Positions 1-9,208 of a DNA stretch of 64,000 nt are shown here, piece by piece. The DNA comes from Taibaiella soli (GTDB taxonomy: Bacteria; Bacteroidota; Bacteroidia; Chitinophagales; Chitinophagaceae). How positions within the stretch are numbered: position 1 is the stretch's first letter; every line of letters starts with the position of its first letter. The DNA lies in contig NZ_QKTW01000027.1 in assembly GCF_003236175.1 (NCBI RefSeq), positions 152,975 to 216,974 on the forward strand, written 5' to 3'. The translations under genes and the position numbers were made by a program. The notes below the pieces were generated by a model that was not told where the DNA came from, did not search any database, and saw only the letters and a list, made by a program, of their open reading frames with translations.

Positions 1-51
1 TTCAATTGTGGGACGCAGGCTTCGCTGGCACGGTACTAATGGCATATTTCG

Positions 52-59
52 TAAATTTG
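52..59 (+). promoter_or_regulatory. -7 promoter box, start-codon-proximal
   Basis: TAAATTTG matches the Bacteroidota TAnnTTTG box. Only 4 nt separate it from the ATG at 64, so the transcript may begin at or next to the start codon. Confidence 0.5.
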
Positions 60-63
60 TATT

Positions 64-423
64 ATGGAATCCGATGAAAATGCATATCTCGGTTCGCCTG
101 ATAATCCACGTACCGCTGCATTGGTCAGCTATATCACTATGCTTGGCTGGCTGACTGCCTATTTTCTTCTGTACCGCGGCAGTAGAAATTCCTTTTCTGC
201 ATTTCATCTCCGGCAGACTTTATTGCTACATATCCTGGCGTTTTTCCTCAACATCCTGAGTTTGCTTGCATTATGGCATTATATTCCAAACAGCGTCGTC
301 ATCATACTGGCCGTCTTATTACTGATACTCTGGATGATGGGTGCATGGTCCGCTATTAATAACGAACAAAAGCCTGTCCCTTTGGTGGGCAGGCTTGCAC
401 AAAATTTATTCAGGAATTTGTAG
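64..423 (+). CDS. Small DUF4870/Tic20-like membrane protein
   Basis: A 119-residue membrane protein with three or four hydrophobic segments (about residues 20-38, 50-70 and 75-96). A short polar N-terminus contains NPRTAALVSYITMLGWLTAY, and a FSAFHLRQTLLLH segment lies between the first two helices. The layout of conserved polar loop, FHxRQ and helical hairpin resembles the DUF4870/import-component-like small membrane proteins common in Bacteroidota, whose function is unknown. Location in the inner membrane is inferred from hydrophobicity alone. The gene is monocistronic and converges with the next gene on the other strand. The ATG directly follows a -7 box. Confidence 0.75.
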   Translation: MESDENAYLGSPDNPRTAALVSYITMLGWLTAYFLLYRGSRNSFSAFHLRQTLLLHILAFFLNILSLLALWHYIPNSVVIILAVLLLILWMMGAWSAINNEQKPVPLVGRLAQNLFRNL

Positions 424-442
424 CGGGAGATTTCCCTTTTTA

Positions 443-670
443 TTAATGATTTCCCAGTTTGCCGGCAATTTCGGATTCAACCCGGTCCGGCATGTTTTCG
501 GCGCCGTCGCCGATTGTGGTGTAACGGCTCATTTGAGAGTCATAGGCGAAAATATATTCGTCTCCGTCGTAGTGTACTTTAAAACGTTTTTCGCTGTTGA
601 AATTGTAAGGAGTAGCTTTTACAGCATAAGGCACACCATCGATCACTAACTGAAGATTGATTGTTTCCAT
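443..670 (-). CDS. Conserved small hypothetical protein
   Basis: A 75-residue soluble, acidic protein. It begins METINLQLVIDGVPYAVKA and contains an aromatic beta-rich core (FKVHYDGDEYIFAYDSQ) and a terminal helix. There is no signal peptide or membrane segment. I do not recognise a characterised family. The codon pattern and sharp ATG support it being real, and the longer frame on the opposite strand (341-649) has no recognisable protein character. Confidence 0.6.
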   Translation of the reverse strand: METINLQLVIDGVPYAVKATPYNFNSEKRFKVHYDGDEYIFAYDSQMSRYTTIGDGAENMPDRVESEIAGKLGNH

Positions 671-897
671 AAAGTCAGATTTTGTTTGAGAGCCTGAAAA
701 TTTGATACTATTATAAATTTAGGGAAATAAACTCATCTGTCCGTGTTATCACTTACAATTGACCGTTATCCGTTTTTCTCAGCAAACTGTGTAACTATCC
801 ATCGGGTTTCTAAATCCTTTTTGTTACCATCAGGGGTTATTGCTATTAAGCTTCGTTGCGACGCTCCTTTCATCGCAGGCAATTCTATTAAACAAAA

Positions 898-928
898 AAA
901 CGGCGCAGTAAATTTTACTGCGCCGTTT
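898..928 (-). terminator. Intrinsic terminator downstream of the DHS-like gene
   Basis: A near-perfect hairpin with arms CGGCGCAGTAAA and its complement. On the minus strand a run of T follows, so it serves the gene ending at 1040. The 369 bases between 670 and 1040 hold no other gene, only this hairpin and a dispersed-repeat fragment near 963-983. Confidence 0.7.
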
Positions 929-1039
929 GGCAATTTATTGTTGTTATTGTTACTCTTGTTTGTCAGGCTGAGCGGAGACGAAGCAAACACTCGCATAATT
1001 GACGTTTGACCTCATTGACTATGACGATTCACCATTCAC

Positions 1040-2014
1040 CTACTGTCCCAGCAACCACGCAAAGATCAATGGCGCAACGATCGTTGCATCACTTTCCACG
1101 ATGAATTTCGGCGTGTTGATATCCAGTTTACCCCAGGTAATTTTTTCGTTTGGAACCGCACCAGAGTAAGAACCGTAAGAAGTCGTAGAATCACTGATCT
1201 GACAGAAATAGCTCCAGAACGGAACATCATGCCATTCCAGATCCTGGTACATCATCGGAACTACGCAGATTGGGAAGTCACCAGCGATACCGCCACCGAT
1301 CTGGAAGAAACCAACACCTTTACCGCCAGAATTGTTGCGGTACCAGTCAGCCAGCCAAACCATGTATTCGATACCGTTTTTCACCAGCGTCGCAGGCAAT
1401 TCACCTTTGATTACATAGCTTGCAAAGATGTTACCGGTAGTGCTATCTTCCCATCCTGGTACTACAATCGGAATATTTTTCTCAGCAGCAGCAACGATCC
1501 AGCTGTCTTTAGGATCGATTTCATAATACTGTTCCAGAACACCGCTCAGTACTACTTTATATAAAAATTCGTGCGGGAACATACGTTCACCTTTCGCATT
1601 AGCTTCATTCCATACATCAACGAGGTGTTTCTGCAAACGGCGGAAAGCTTCTTCTTCCGGAATACAAGTATCTGTAACGCGGTTGTAGTGGTTTTCCAGC
1701 AGATCCCATTCTTCCTGTGGTGTCAGATCGCGGTAGTTAGGTACGCGTTTGTAGCTTTTGTGAGCAACCAGGTTCATTACATCTTCTTCCAGGTTTGCGC
1801 CTGTACAAGAAATGATATGAATTTTATCCTGACGGATCATTTCAGCCAGAGAAATACCCAGCTCAGCGGTACTCATAGCACCAGCGAGTGATACGAGCAT
1901 TTTACCGCCTTCCAGCAAATGTGTTTCATAACCTTTCGCAGCGTCCATCAGGGCAGCAGCGTTAAAGTGGCGATAATTGTGTTCGATGAATTGCGAAACA
2001 GGACCCTTGTTCAT
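1040..2014 (-). CDS. Deoxyhypusine synthase family protein
   Basis: A 324-residue full-length homologue of deoxyhypusine synthase. In eukaryotes and archaea this NAD-dependent enzyme transfers the aminobutyl group of spermidine to a lysine of eIF5A/aIF5A. Visible motifs are the N-terminal LVSLAGAMSTAELG and SCTGANLEEDV NAD-binding segments, GGGIAGDFPICVVPM in the centre, and the active-site lysine in EKITWGKLD (about K296). Bacteria lack eIF5A, so the substrate is unclear. Known bacterial relatives include homospermidine-synthase-like enzymes, which make polyamines. The family assignment is secure and the reaction is not. The gene is followed by its own terminator and sits downstream of citrate synthase on the same strand. 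Confidence 0.9.
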   Translation of the reverse strand: MNKGPVSQFIEHNYRHFNAAALMDAAKGYETHLLEGGKMLVSLAGAMSTAELGISLAEMIRQDKIHIISCTGANLEEDVMNLVAHKSYKRVPNYRDLTPQEEWDLLENHYNRVTDTCIPEEEAFRRLQKHLVDVWNEANAKGERMFPHEFLYKVVLSGVLEQYYEIDPKDSWIVAAAEKNIPIVVPGWEDSTTGNIFASYVIKGELPATLVKNGIEYMVWLADWYRNNSGGKGVGFFQIGGGIAGDFPICVVPMMYQDLEWHDVPFWSYFCQISDSTTSYGSYSGAVPNEKITWGKLDINTPKFIVESDATIVAPLIFAWLLGQ

Positions 2015-2062
2015 ATTGTGAATGAAATTTTTATTGATTGAGTGATATATTCCTATTTATGG

Positions 2063-2096
2063 AAAAAGCAGGCAGTATTGCTACTGCTTGCTTTTT
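2063..2096 (-). terminator. Terminator-like hairpin after citrate synthase
   Basis: Imperfect 15-bp arms (AAAAAGCAGGCAGTA and TACTGCTTGCTTTTT) with A/T tails, placed 33 nt after the citrate synthase stop codon. Confidence 0.6.
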
Positions 2097-2129
2097 CATT
2101 TTGAAACTTATAAAAAGACAAGTAGCGAA

Positions 2130-3449
2130 TTAAGCTACTGGCTCGTTTTTAGCAACGAATTGTTTTGCCCATTCTGTAGTAATTGATTTCGGACGCTCGA
2201 TCGGGAAACCGAGTGCGCGATCCCAGCAGAGGCTCGCCAGTACACCGAGTGCACGGCTAACACCGAACAGTACTGTATAGAAATCTTCTTCTACCAGACC
2301 GTAGTGTTTCAGCAAAGAACCAGAGTGTGCATCCACGTTAGGCCATGGATTTTTGATTTTGCCAGTGCTTTCGAGAATAGCAGGAGCTACTTCGTAAACA
2401 TTCCATACTGTTTGTACAGTGGCATCATCCGGACAATGTTTTTTCGCAAATTCCATCTGTGCAGTAAAGCGTGGATCTGTTTTGCGCAGTACAGCGTGAC
2501 CGTAACCCGGAACTACTTTACCGGCAGCCAGTGTATCCTTAATATATTGTGCGATCTGTTCTTTAGTCGGACGGTCAGTACCCAGTTCTTTCTGGAGTTC
2601 TTCGATCCAGCGGATCACTTCCTGGTTAGCCAGACCGTGCAGCGGACCTGCAAGACCAGTCATACCGGCAGTAAAAGACAAATAAGGATCGCTCAGTGCA
2701 GAACCTACGAGGTGAGTAGCATGAGCAGACACGTTACCACCTTCGTGATCAGCGTGAATCGTCAGGTACAAACGCATCAGTTCTTTGAAGCCATCATCGT
2801 TGAAACCGAGCATGTGTGCGAAGTTTGCACTCCAGTCGAGCATACCGTCAGGTTGGATATGTTCGCCGTTTTTGTATTTGCGACGGTAGATATATGCTGC
2901 GATACGCGGCAGGCGAGCAATCAACGTCATTGAGTCTTCGTAAACGAAATCCCAATATTGTTTTTTGCTGATACCTTCTTCGTAAGCTTTGGCAAATTTA
3001 GATTCAGTTTGCAGTGCAAGGATAGCAGCACAGAACTGAGTCATTGGGTGAGATGATACAGGGAAAGATTCAATAACATCAAAAACATGATTCGGAACGT
3101 GAGAACGACGGGCCCATGTTGCAGAGATGTGTTCAACATCTTCTTGAGTTGGCACCTGGCCTGTCAGCATCAGGTAAAACAAACCTTCCGGCAGCGGCTC
3201 ATTTCCGCCTTCAGCTTTTGGAAGTCTGTCTCTCAGTTCAGGAATAGAGAAACCACGGAAACGGATACCTTCATTGGAGTCAAGCAGGGAAGTTTCGGTA
3301 ACGAGGCCTGTGATGCCGCGCATACCCTGGTAAACCTGAGCAAGCGTTACGTCGCCTACTTTTGTTTCTCCATGTTGTGCAATCAGATTTTTGATTTCCT
3401 GAGATTGAATATCGGCAATCTCTTTAAACCGGTCTTTTACGTAGCCCAT
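2130..3449 (-). CDS. gltA: Citrate synthase, mitochondrial (eukaryotic) type
   Basis: A 439-residue citrate synthase condensing acetyl-CoA with oxaloacetate at the entry to the TCA cycle. Catalytic residues are all present: His271 in [10 protein letters not shown], His318 in [16 protein letters not shown] and Asp373 in [10 protein letters not shown]. These match pig His274, His320 and Asp375 in identical local context. Long blocks ([47 protein letters not shown]) read like animal mitochondrial citrate synthase rather than the E. coli hexameric type. No transit peptide is present. The start ATG at 3449 lies about 50 nt from a consensus -7 box. Confidence 0.96.
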   Translation of the reverse strand: MGYVKDRFKEIADIQSQEIKNLIAQHGETKVGDVTLAQVYQGMRGITGLVTETSLLDSNEGIRFRGFSIPELRDRLPKAEGGNEPLPEGLFYLMLTGQVPTQEDVEHISATWARRSHVPNHVFDVIESFPVSSHPMTQFCAAILALQTESKFAKAYEEGISKKQYWDFVYEDSMTLIARLPRIAAYIYRRKYKNGEHIQPDGMLDWSANFAHMLGFNDDGFKELMRLYLTIHADHEGGNVSAHATHLVGSALSDPYLSFTAGMTGLAGPLHGLANQEVIRWIEELQKELGTDRPTKEQIAQYIKDTLAAGKVVPGYGHAVLRKTDPRFTAQMEFAKKHCPDDATVQTVWNVYEVAPAILESTGKIKNPWPNVDAHSGSLLKHYGLVEEDFYTVLFGVSRALGVLASLCWDRALGFPIERPKSITTEWAKQFVAKNEPVA

Positions 3450-3501
3450 ATGTTTAGTGCATTAAATTGCGGGGATGGATTAATCTAAAATTCAGTCCTC
3501 G

Positions 3502-3509
3502 CAAAGGTA
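3502..3509 (-). promoter_or_regulatory. -7 box for citrate synthase
   Basis: The minus strand reads TACCTTTG, a perfect TAnnTTTG box, giving a leader of about 45-50 nt before the ATG at 3449. Confidence 0.6.
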
Positions 3510-3644
3510 ATAAAACTGAGCTTATAAGGTTAGTCTAACTTATAAATTATACGATTGCTTTTTAGGATTGTTCTATAAACTGTATAGATATAATGTTTTG
3601 ATTATAAGAGTCAAGTTTTAACAACATTAATTTAACCTGAATAT

Positions 3645-3652
3645 TACTTTTA
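3645..3652 (+). promoter_or_regulatory. -7-like box, start-codon-proximal
   Basis: TACTTTTA matches TAnnTTTG at all but the last base. It is separated from the ATG at 3657 by exactly 4 nt, the same spacing as before the genes at 64, 15314, 44181 and 60241. Confidence 0.35.
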
Positions 3653-3656
3653 GGAA

Positions 3657-4112
3657 ATGAAGAATGTTTATAAAACTATTCTTGTATGGCTGCTTACGGC
3701 GCTTTTGGGCAGTACTTTTCTTGGGTTTGGCTCTTGCGTCGACGACTTAAGGCACAATGTGCGCGTCGGAACTGATATCGCGGGAATTCTGTCTCTTGCC
3801 CTTGTTGGGGGAATAGTTTGCCTGATAACATCTGTTCCAGCAATAGTTATTTACCATTTTCTGGCGGTGAGATTATATCGTCGCCAGCCGAATATAGTTA
3901 AAGTAAAAGCCGTGCTGGCGTTTTATGGGTTCGTTGTTCCATTTCCCAGTTATTGGTTTATAAGTATTGTTTCCGGAGATTCACCGGAGGCATGCACGCT
4001 TCCTGTTTTGGCTTATGCCGTCGCAGGTTTATTTACCGCACAAATTTTCCACTATTATCCGTTGGCACCGAAAACAGAAACAAAAATTGCTGCGACCAAT
4101 TACCCGGAATAA
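3657..4112 (+). CDS. Tandem-paralogue membrane protein 1
   Basis: A 151-residue protein with about four membrane segments, the first of three head-to-tail paralogues. Shared features are an N-terminal IxVWLLTALLGS helix with a small-residue patch, a central CLI-SVPAIVIYHFLAVRLYRR segment, and a following KVKAVLAFYG helix. I recognise no characterised family. Position in the inner membrane is inferred. The next paralogue starts 41 nt downstream. Confidence 0.7.
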   Translation: MKNVYKTILVWLLTALLGSTFLGFGSCVDDLRHNVRVGTDIAGILSLALVGGIVCLITSVPAIVIYHFLAVRLYRRQPNIVKVKAVLAFYGFVVPFPSYWFISIVSGDSPEACTLPVLAYAVAGLFTAQIFHYYPLAPKTETKIAATNYPE

Positions 4113-4153
4113 ATTTCATTGGATGACAAACTTCCAAAATCAAACAAAATTTA

Positions 4154-4642
4154 ATGAAGCATAACACTATTCGAATCTGGATTCTTACTGCTCTTATCGG
4201 AAGTATTCTTTTCGGATTTCTGCTGAAAATTGATGGCTCCATACACCACAGCAGGTTTTCCCTGGATGGTGGGCAAATAGTTATGGTTTCCGGAATTGCC
4301 GTTGTCGCATGTCTTATTTTATTGATCCCGGCGACAATTATTTTTCATTTCCTGGCTATCCGATTGTTTGAACGGTGGAACAATACGTTGAAAATAAAAA
4401 CAGTGCTTGCGTTGTATGCGCTGGTGTCTGTATTTGCGAGCGTCTTTATCGTGAGCGTTGGTACGGGAGGTTATGTGAATGATGCGCTCGCCATTTTGAC
4501 TTCGCCCTATGCCATCAGCTTTTCTGTAGCTTCCTGTTTTTTCAGTTATCGTTCTTCCCATCAGAATTTAGAACAGAACCATTCCGCGAACTCATTCCCC
4601 AAACACAATTTTCAAAAATCCCCAAATGAAAAACATTTCTAA
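4154..4642 (+). CDS. Tandem-paralogue membrane protein 2
   Basis: A 162-residue membrane protein paralogous to its two neighbours. It has the N-terminal IWILTALIGSILFGF helix, ACLILLIPATIIFHFLAIRLF, and LKIKTVLALYAL. The C-terminal 30 residues are polar and Asn/His-rich. Its reading frame runs 17 nt into the start of the third paralogue, so the two are probably translationally coupled. Function unknown. Confidence 0.7.
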   Translation: MKHNTIRIWILTALIGSILFGFLLKIDGSIHHSRFSLDGGQIVMVSGIAVVACLILLIPATIIFHFLAIRLFERWNNTLKIKTVLALYALVSVFASVFIVSVGTGGYVNDALAILTSPYAISFSVASCFFSYRSSHQNLEQNHSANSFPKHNFQKSPNEKHF

Positions 4643-5561
4643 AACCATCTTCGTATGGCTACTCACCGCAATTATAGGCGGTTTTGCATTCGGTGTCATG
4701 CTCGCTGCAGACGAAAGCGGACATACCGGACGATTTGCCCTGAATGATAGTGACATGGTAGTAGTTTCTGCGATAGCTGCTGTTGCCTGTCTGGCATTAT
4801 CAATACCCGCAACGATACTATACCATTTTATTGCTATCAGGCTGTATCAGCGCTGGGACAGCACGACTAAGATTAAAGCGGTACTTGGCCTTTACGCAGC
4901 TGGCGCCACGGTTGTCAGTATTGATGTTTTGGGAATTTCATCCGATGGGCGTTTGGACACCGATTTCTTCATTTTAGCAGTGCCATTTGCAATAGGTGCG
5001 CTGGTGAGTGCTTTGCTTTTTAGCTATCGGCCGCTGCCGAAAGAACAGCGCTGGGGGAGCGATTCTTCAGTATTTCCTGATGAAGAAGAAGCCGAAGCGG
5101 AAAATTTATTTCCGAAGGAGACACATGCCATCATTATTTGTATCACTGTCCTCATGATTCTTTGGGATCTGATCAACATGATCAAGGGAAAATTTTACGG
5201 CGGCGGGTTTAATATTGGCTTTTCGGTGCTTTTATTGGGAACATTGATTGCAGGTATGGTATTGTTTGCCCGTAAAAACGTTACAGGTTGGTACCTGTTG
5301 TTTGGCTTCTTTGTCTACGGCTCCGTAAGCACCTTACTTTCGGTGCTCAATGTCATGGGGCGTTATCGTGCCACAATATCCGGCCAGTACATGATCCAGA
5401 CGATTCTCATGCTGGTGATTTGTAATCTGGCACCATTGATACTGATCGCTGCCCCTAAAATGACTCATTATTTTAAAGTGGAAAAGAATAAAACCATATT
5501 AGTGTGCATCATTGCAGGTTTGCTGGTAGCGGGCGTTTGGGTAAGATTCTGGATGATGTAA
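4626..5561 (+). CDS. Tandem-paralogue membrane protein 3, extended
   Basis: A 311-residue protein. Residues 1-145 repeat the module of the two upstream genes (VWLLTAIIGG, CLALSIPATILYHFIAIRLYQRW, KIKAVLGLYAAG). An acidic linker (PDEEEAEAEN, about 157-166) joins it to a C-terminal half with four or five further membrane helices not found in the shorter paralogues. It is either the ancestral long form or a fusion of the module with a second membrane domain. Nothing points to a specific transport or enzymatic role. It is followed by a strong bidirectional terminator. Confidence 0.75.
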   Translation: MKNISKTIFVWLLTAIIGGFAFGVMLAADESGHTGRFALNDSDMVVVSAIAAVACLALSIPATILYHFIAIRLYQRWDSTTKIKAVLGLYAAGATVVSIDVLGISSDGRLDTDFFILAVPFAIGALVSALLFSYRPLPKEQRWGSDSSVFPDEEEAEAENLFPKETHAIIICITVLMILWDLINMIKGKFYGGGFNIGFSVLLLGTLIAGMVLFARKNVTGWYLLFGFFVYGSVSTLLSVLNVMGRYRATISGQYMIQTILMLVICNLAPLILIAAPKMTHYFKVEKNKTILVCIIAGLLVAGVWVRFWMM

Positions 5562-5629
5562 AATATCTGATTGTTTTCTGATTTCGTTGGAAAATACAAG
5601 CGTCATTCGGAGGACTAAGGAACACAAAA

Positions 5630-5657
5630 AAAGCGCAGACCGTTTGGTCTGCGCTTT
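5630..5657. terminator. Bidirectional terminator
   Basis: A perfect 12-bp stem (AAGCGCAGACC with GGTCTGCGCTT and flanking A/T) and GTTT loop. It has A-rich left and T-rich right flanks and lies between convergent genes ending at 5561 and 5679. Confidence 0.8.
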
Positions 5658-5678
5658 CATTTTATCAGAACATTCAAA

Positions 5679-7886
5679 TTACTGAACGATCAGTTTTTGT
5701 GTACTTGTTTTATCAGCAATAGTAATCGTTACCAGATAGAACCCGGAAGCAGGGAAAATATTGCCCGGGATCGCCTGTTCTACAACTGAATTCGGTGCAT
5801 AAGTCTGTTGCGCCGTATAGATAGTTTTACCACTCAGATCACGTACTGCATAAGCAACTTTACCATCGTTACCTGTTGTAAAGGCCATGTTGAATGCACC
5901 TTTAGTCGGGTTAGGGTAAATTTTAACCTGATCATGATGTGTTGCCACTTCAGCTACTTCTGTAGCATATGGAGTAATGGAGAATTTATCCATATAGAAG
6001 TCGTTACCACCTGATTTAGGCAAATAGCGGAAGCGGAAGAAAACCTGTGTGGTACGCGCCGCAGCTGGAACCGCAATAGTCTGTGCTGCCCAGTTGCTGC
6101 TGCTGCCAGGAACGAATTCTGTGTTTTTATAACCGTTATTGGCCAGGGTAGTGCCGCCCAGTGAGCTAAATGTAGTCCATGATCTGCCGCCATTGATACT
6201 ATAGGCAATCTCTAATGAATCATTGCTGCCACTACTTTTATAGCTACCGGCAGTGTAAAAACTAAGATTCAAAGAACCAGTGCCCCAATCAGCCAGGCTA
6301 AATGCCGGAGTAAAAACATCATCATGGTCGCCATCCGGATTGCCGGCATATATATCTGTTCTGTTGTCGAAAGAGCGGTAGCGTATAGATCCATTATCGT
6401 CATAACCAGCGCCGGTAAATGCTTCCCAGGCGAAAGTATTATCGAAGTAGTTAAACATTGGCCAGTTTGCCATATCGGCAGCAGAAGCGAAGTTCTGCAT
6501 ATAGCCCCATGCTGCTGTGCCAACAGAGTCCGCGATGAACATTTTCTTCGTTATAGTATTTGAACCTGCATTAGAACCTGCGGTAAGTGCAATTGTTGCC
6601 CAGCCCGGTTGTGAGAATTTCACGTTTACAACTGAGAGACTGCTGGCGGTAGCAGGAGTTGCCCCGTTGCTGAATGTCCAGTCCCCTGTAGCAACCGTAT
6701 CGTTCCAACTGCGATTTTTAAACGAGAAAGCGATATTTGAATTAGCCGCGGCAAAATAGAGACGCTCGGGTGTGGTGAAAGAACCACCTACAACACCTTT
6801 CTCTACAGAAAAATCAGCGATCGGCGCAAGATCCGGACGAGCAGCCAATGCTCCGGTAGCTGCAAGGTTGCTGGCGGTATACAAATTGTTACGTCCGGCA
6901 ATGGTGCTTGTCAATGCGGTTCTCATGCGCTGTACCTGACCAATCGTAAACATCTTCTGGCAATAAGTATAGTCCATGATGTTCTGCGAATTATTGGTAT
7001 CAGGATAGTTGATGATATAGCTGCTGCCGGTAATTGCGTCGGTATACGATTTCTGATAACCGATAGAACAACTTGTATCATATAGTGCAGCTGTGGTACA
7101 ACCCGGCATATGTCCTTTCGTTGGTGGTGTATCATCTACGCCATCGTCGCCACATTGCTGGCCTGGCTGGTTGTTGTTACCCCAAACGTGTTGCAGCTCC
7201 AGACAGTGACCAATTTCGTGCGGAATTGCTTTGTCGTAATTCAGATAATTGAAGAGTCCAATTACACCATCGTAATAAGGATAGTATTGCGCTGAGGACG
7301 GGTAGTAAGCATAAGCCGCCGCGCCAGCCATTTGTGAAGAGAAAGTATTAATAAACCATATATTGAGATAGGAAGTGTTTGGCCATCTGCCGATTTTCGC
7401 AACATCCGAAGCATTTGTAGTGAGATAAGAATGCTCGTGTGTGATACCTTTTGTAGGATTGCCGTTCGGATCTTTAGTAGCAAGATGCAGACGGATTTTT
7501 GCGTTGCCTACATATTGTTTGAACGGTTGGATAACATCTGAAGTGTCGGCGTTCCGCTTCATGTATACGTCTGCCCAATAACTAACAGCATTAAAGATGT
7601 CGTCATCTTTCAGGTATTCATTTCCGTAGTCATGCACCACGTGAATCACAATCGGAATATCGTAAGTTGTTGTATCAGCACCACCGGTTGTACGTGCAAA
7701 CTTGCTGATGTTCATCTGCTGAAGGCCTTGTGCAATGGCCTGCTCAATCTGTTGCTGGTAAATTCCGATTTCGGGATGTGCTTTTAACTGTTCCTGAAAA
7801 AGGATGTCGGTGCCACAAGCTTTTTGCGCGGAACCGGTTGTCGCCGCGCCTAAAAGGATGCACAGCGGTAAGATGACTTTTTTCAT
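5679..7886 (-). CDS. Secreted M43 (pappalysin-like) metalloprotease with T9SS sorting domain
   Basis: A 735-residue secreted protease. A signal peptide (about 1-20, ending GSAQ) leads to an M43 catalytic domain. The zinc motif HEIGHCLELQH (223-233) fits HExxHxxGxxH except that Leu replaces Gly. The Met-turn is NIMDY (about 302-306) and many Cys lie nearby. A PKD-like beta-sandwich follows (about 350-450), then a MAM/jelly-roll-like region (about 480-640). The last 80 residues are a type A T9SS sorting domain (VKIYPNPTKGAFN ending QKLIVQ). The product is expected to cross the outer membrane by T9SS and act outside the cell or on its surface. It is monocistronic, with an upstream region of 245 nt. 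Confidence 0.9.
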   Translation of the reverse strand: MKKVILPLCILLGAATTGSAQKACGTDILFQEQLKAHPEIGIYQQQIEQAIAQGLQQMNISKFARTTGGADTTTYDIPIVIHVVHDYGNEYLKDDDIFNAVSYWADVYMKRNADTSDVIQPFKQYVGNAKIRLHLATKDPNGNPTKGITHEHSYLTTNASDVAKIGRWPNTSYLNIWFINTFSSQMAGAAAYAYYPSSAQYYPYYDGVIGLFNYLNYDKAIPHEIGHCLELQHVWGNNNQPGQQCGDDGVDDTPPTKGHMPGCTTAALYDTSCSIGYQKSYTDAITGSSYIINYPDTNNSQNIMDYTYCQKMFTIGQVQRMRTALTSTIAGRNNLYTASNLAATGALAARPDLAPIADFSVEKGVVGGSFTTPERLYFAAANSNIAFSFKNRSWNDTVATGDWTFSNGATPATASSLSVVNVKFSQPGWATIALTAGSNAGSNTITKKMFIADSVGTAAWGYMQNFASAADMANWPMFNYFDNTFAWEAFTGAGYDDNGSIRYRSFDNRTDIYAGNPDGDHDDVFTPAFSLADWGTGSLNLSFYTAGSYKSSGSNDSLEIAYSINGGRSWTTFSSLGGTTLANNGYKNTEFVPGSSSNWAAQTIAVPAAARTTQVFFRFRYLPKSGGNDFYMDKFSITPYATEVAEVATHHDQVKIYPNPTKGAFNMAFTTGNDGKVAYAVRDLSGKTIYTAQQTYAPNSVVEQAIPGNIFPASGFYLVTITIADKTSTQKLIVQ

Positions 7887-8131
7887 CGATTAGTTGAATG
7901 GTGAAATAATGAAAAATCTAAGAGCGATTTCTAAAATTAGGGATGAATGAGGTTGGAAATGAATTTTTATGAACTCTATATTATGTTATAAATAAGTTAA
8001 ATAGAGTTAATGCCCTTATTTCAATGTTGGTACACCTTTTGAAATATTAAATCTGTAGTAATAAAAAAATAAAATTGACATTGGATTGACAAGTTCCAAA
8101 GTCAATTTTATCCTTATTATAAATAAATCAA

Positions 8132-9208
8132 TTACTTGATTTGTTTTCTGTAGAGATAAAATGCCAGAATTCCGGCCAGAATGTTCGGAATCCATACCGC
8201 AATAAGCGGATTCAGACCGGCCTTAGTAGAAAAGGTTGTAGAGAATTGCATCAGCATGATATATACAGCACTGATCACAATACCTAATGCAAGGTGAAAC
8301 CCGCTACCACCGCGTATTTTACGACTGGCGATACAGGCGCCGATCATGGTAAGGATAAAACCGGCAAATGCTTGTGAAGTACGCTTATGCAGCTCTACGT
8401 AATAGAAATTCAGCGTTTCTGCACCGCGGGTTTTCAGCAGTTCAATATGATCCAGCAACTGAGGCGTCGTCATGGCCTGCATGATATCATCGTTTACTTT
8501 AAGGTCTTTCGGTGTGAAGGCATATGCCTGAGTCATTTCGGTAGCATACTTCAACTGTTCATGCAAACCGTCGTTGGTGCGGGTTGTCACATTATAAAGA
8601 TGCCATTGTTTTTTTACACTGTCGTAACTGGCTGTTTCCGCCATTACTTTTTCTTTCAGTAAAATGCCGTCAATTTTTTCTGCCGAAAAACGATAGCCGC
8701 GATTGGCATTGTAATCGTAGTTCTGCATATATACGTATAACCCTGGCGTCAGCCGCAGATGCACGTTCCGGTCTGCAGTATTTACGTGCTCATGTACGTA
8801 GAGATCTTCAAAATTAAGGCGTTGCTTATTAGCCGCAGGCACAATCCAGTGGCTACATAACAAAGCCATTACGCCCAAAAATGCACTGCCGATAATATAG
8901 GGCCGAAGAAAACGCTGGAATGAAACGCCGCTCGCCAGTATCGCAATGATCTCCGATTTATAGGCCAGTTTTGACGTAAAAAATATGGATGCGATAAATA
9001 TGAAAAGCGGGTAGAGCAGCGAAACGATGTAAGGCATAAAGTTTTTGAAATAATTCAAAACCGCCAGAAACGGTGCCTTATGTTTCACGAAATCATCTAC
9101 CTTCTCCGAATAGTCGATCACACAGGAGATAACCGCCAGTATGATGATGGCAAAGAAGAAAGTACCGAGGAACTTCTTTATAATATACCAGTCAAGTTTC
9201 TTGATCAT
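8132..9208 (-). CDS. lptG: LptF/LptG family LPS export permease
   Basis: A 358-residue permease of the YjgP/YjgQ family. With LptB it extracts lipopolysaccharide from the inner membrane and passes it to the periplasmic bridge. The family layout is visible: three N-terminal helices including LDWYIIKKFLGTFFFA and YIVSLLYPLFIFIASIFF, the EIIAILASGVSFQRFLRPY coupling segment, a periplasmic beta-jellyroll (about 125-265), then three C-terminal helices ending in YRKQIK. Whether it is the LptF or LptG copy cannot be told from this gene alone. It lies downstream of tgt on the same strand, separated by 157 nt containing a dispersed-repeat fragment. Confidence 0.88.
   Translation of the reverse strand: MIKKLDWYIIKKFLGTFFFAIIILAVISCVIDYSEKVDDFVKHKAPFLAVLNYFKNFMPYIVSLLYPLFIFIASIFFTSKLAYKSEIIAILASGVSFQRFLRPYIIGSAFLGVMALLCSHWIVPAANKQRLNFEDLYVHEHVNTADRNVHLRLTPGLYVYMQNYDYNANRGYRFSAEKIDGILLKEKVMAETASYDSVKKQWHLYNVTTRTNDGLHEQLKYATEMTQAYAFTPKDLKVNDDIMQAMTTPQLLDHIELLKTRGAETLNFYYVELHKRTSQAFAGFILTMIGACIASRKIRGGSGFHLALGIVISAVYIMLMQFSTTFSTKAGLNPLIAVWIPNILAGILAFYLYRKQIK

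Noticed and set aside
341..649. 102-codon plus-strand frame overlapping two genes
   Set aside because: Shadow of the minus-strand gene at 443-670; no recognisable motif.
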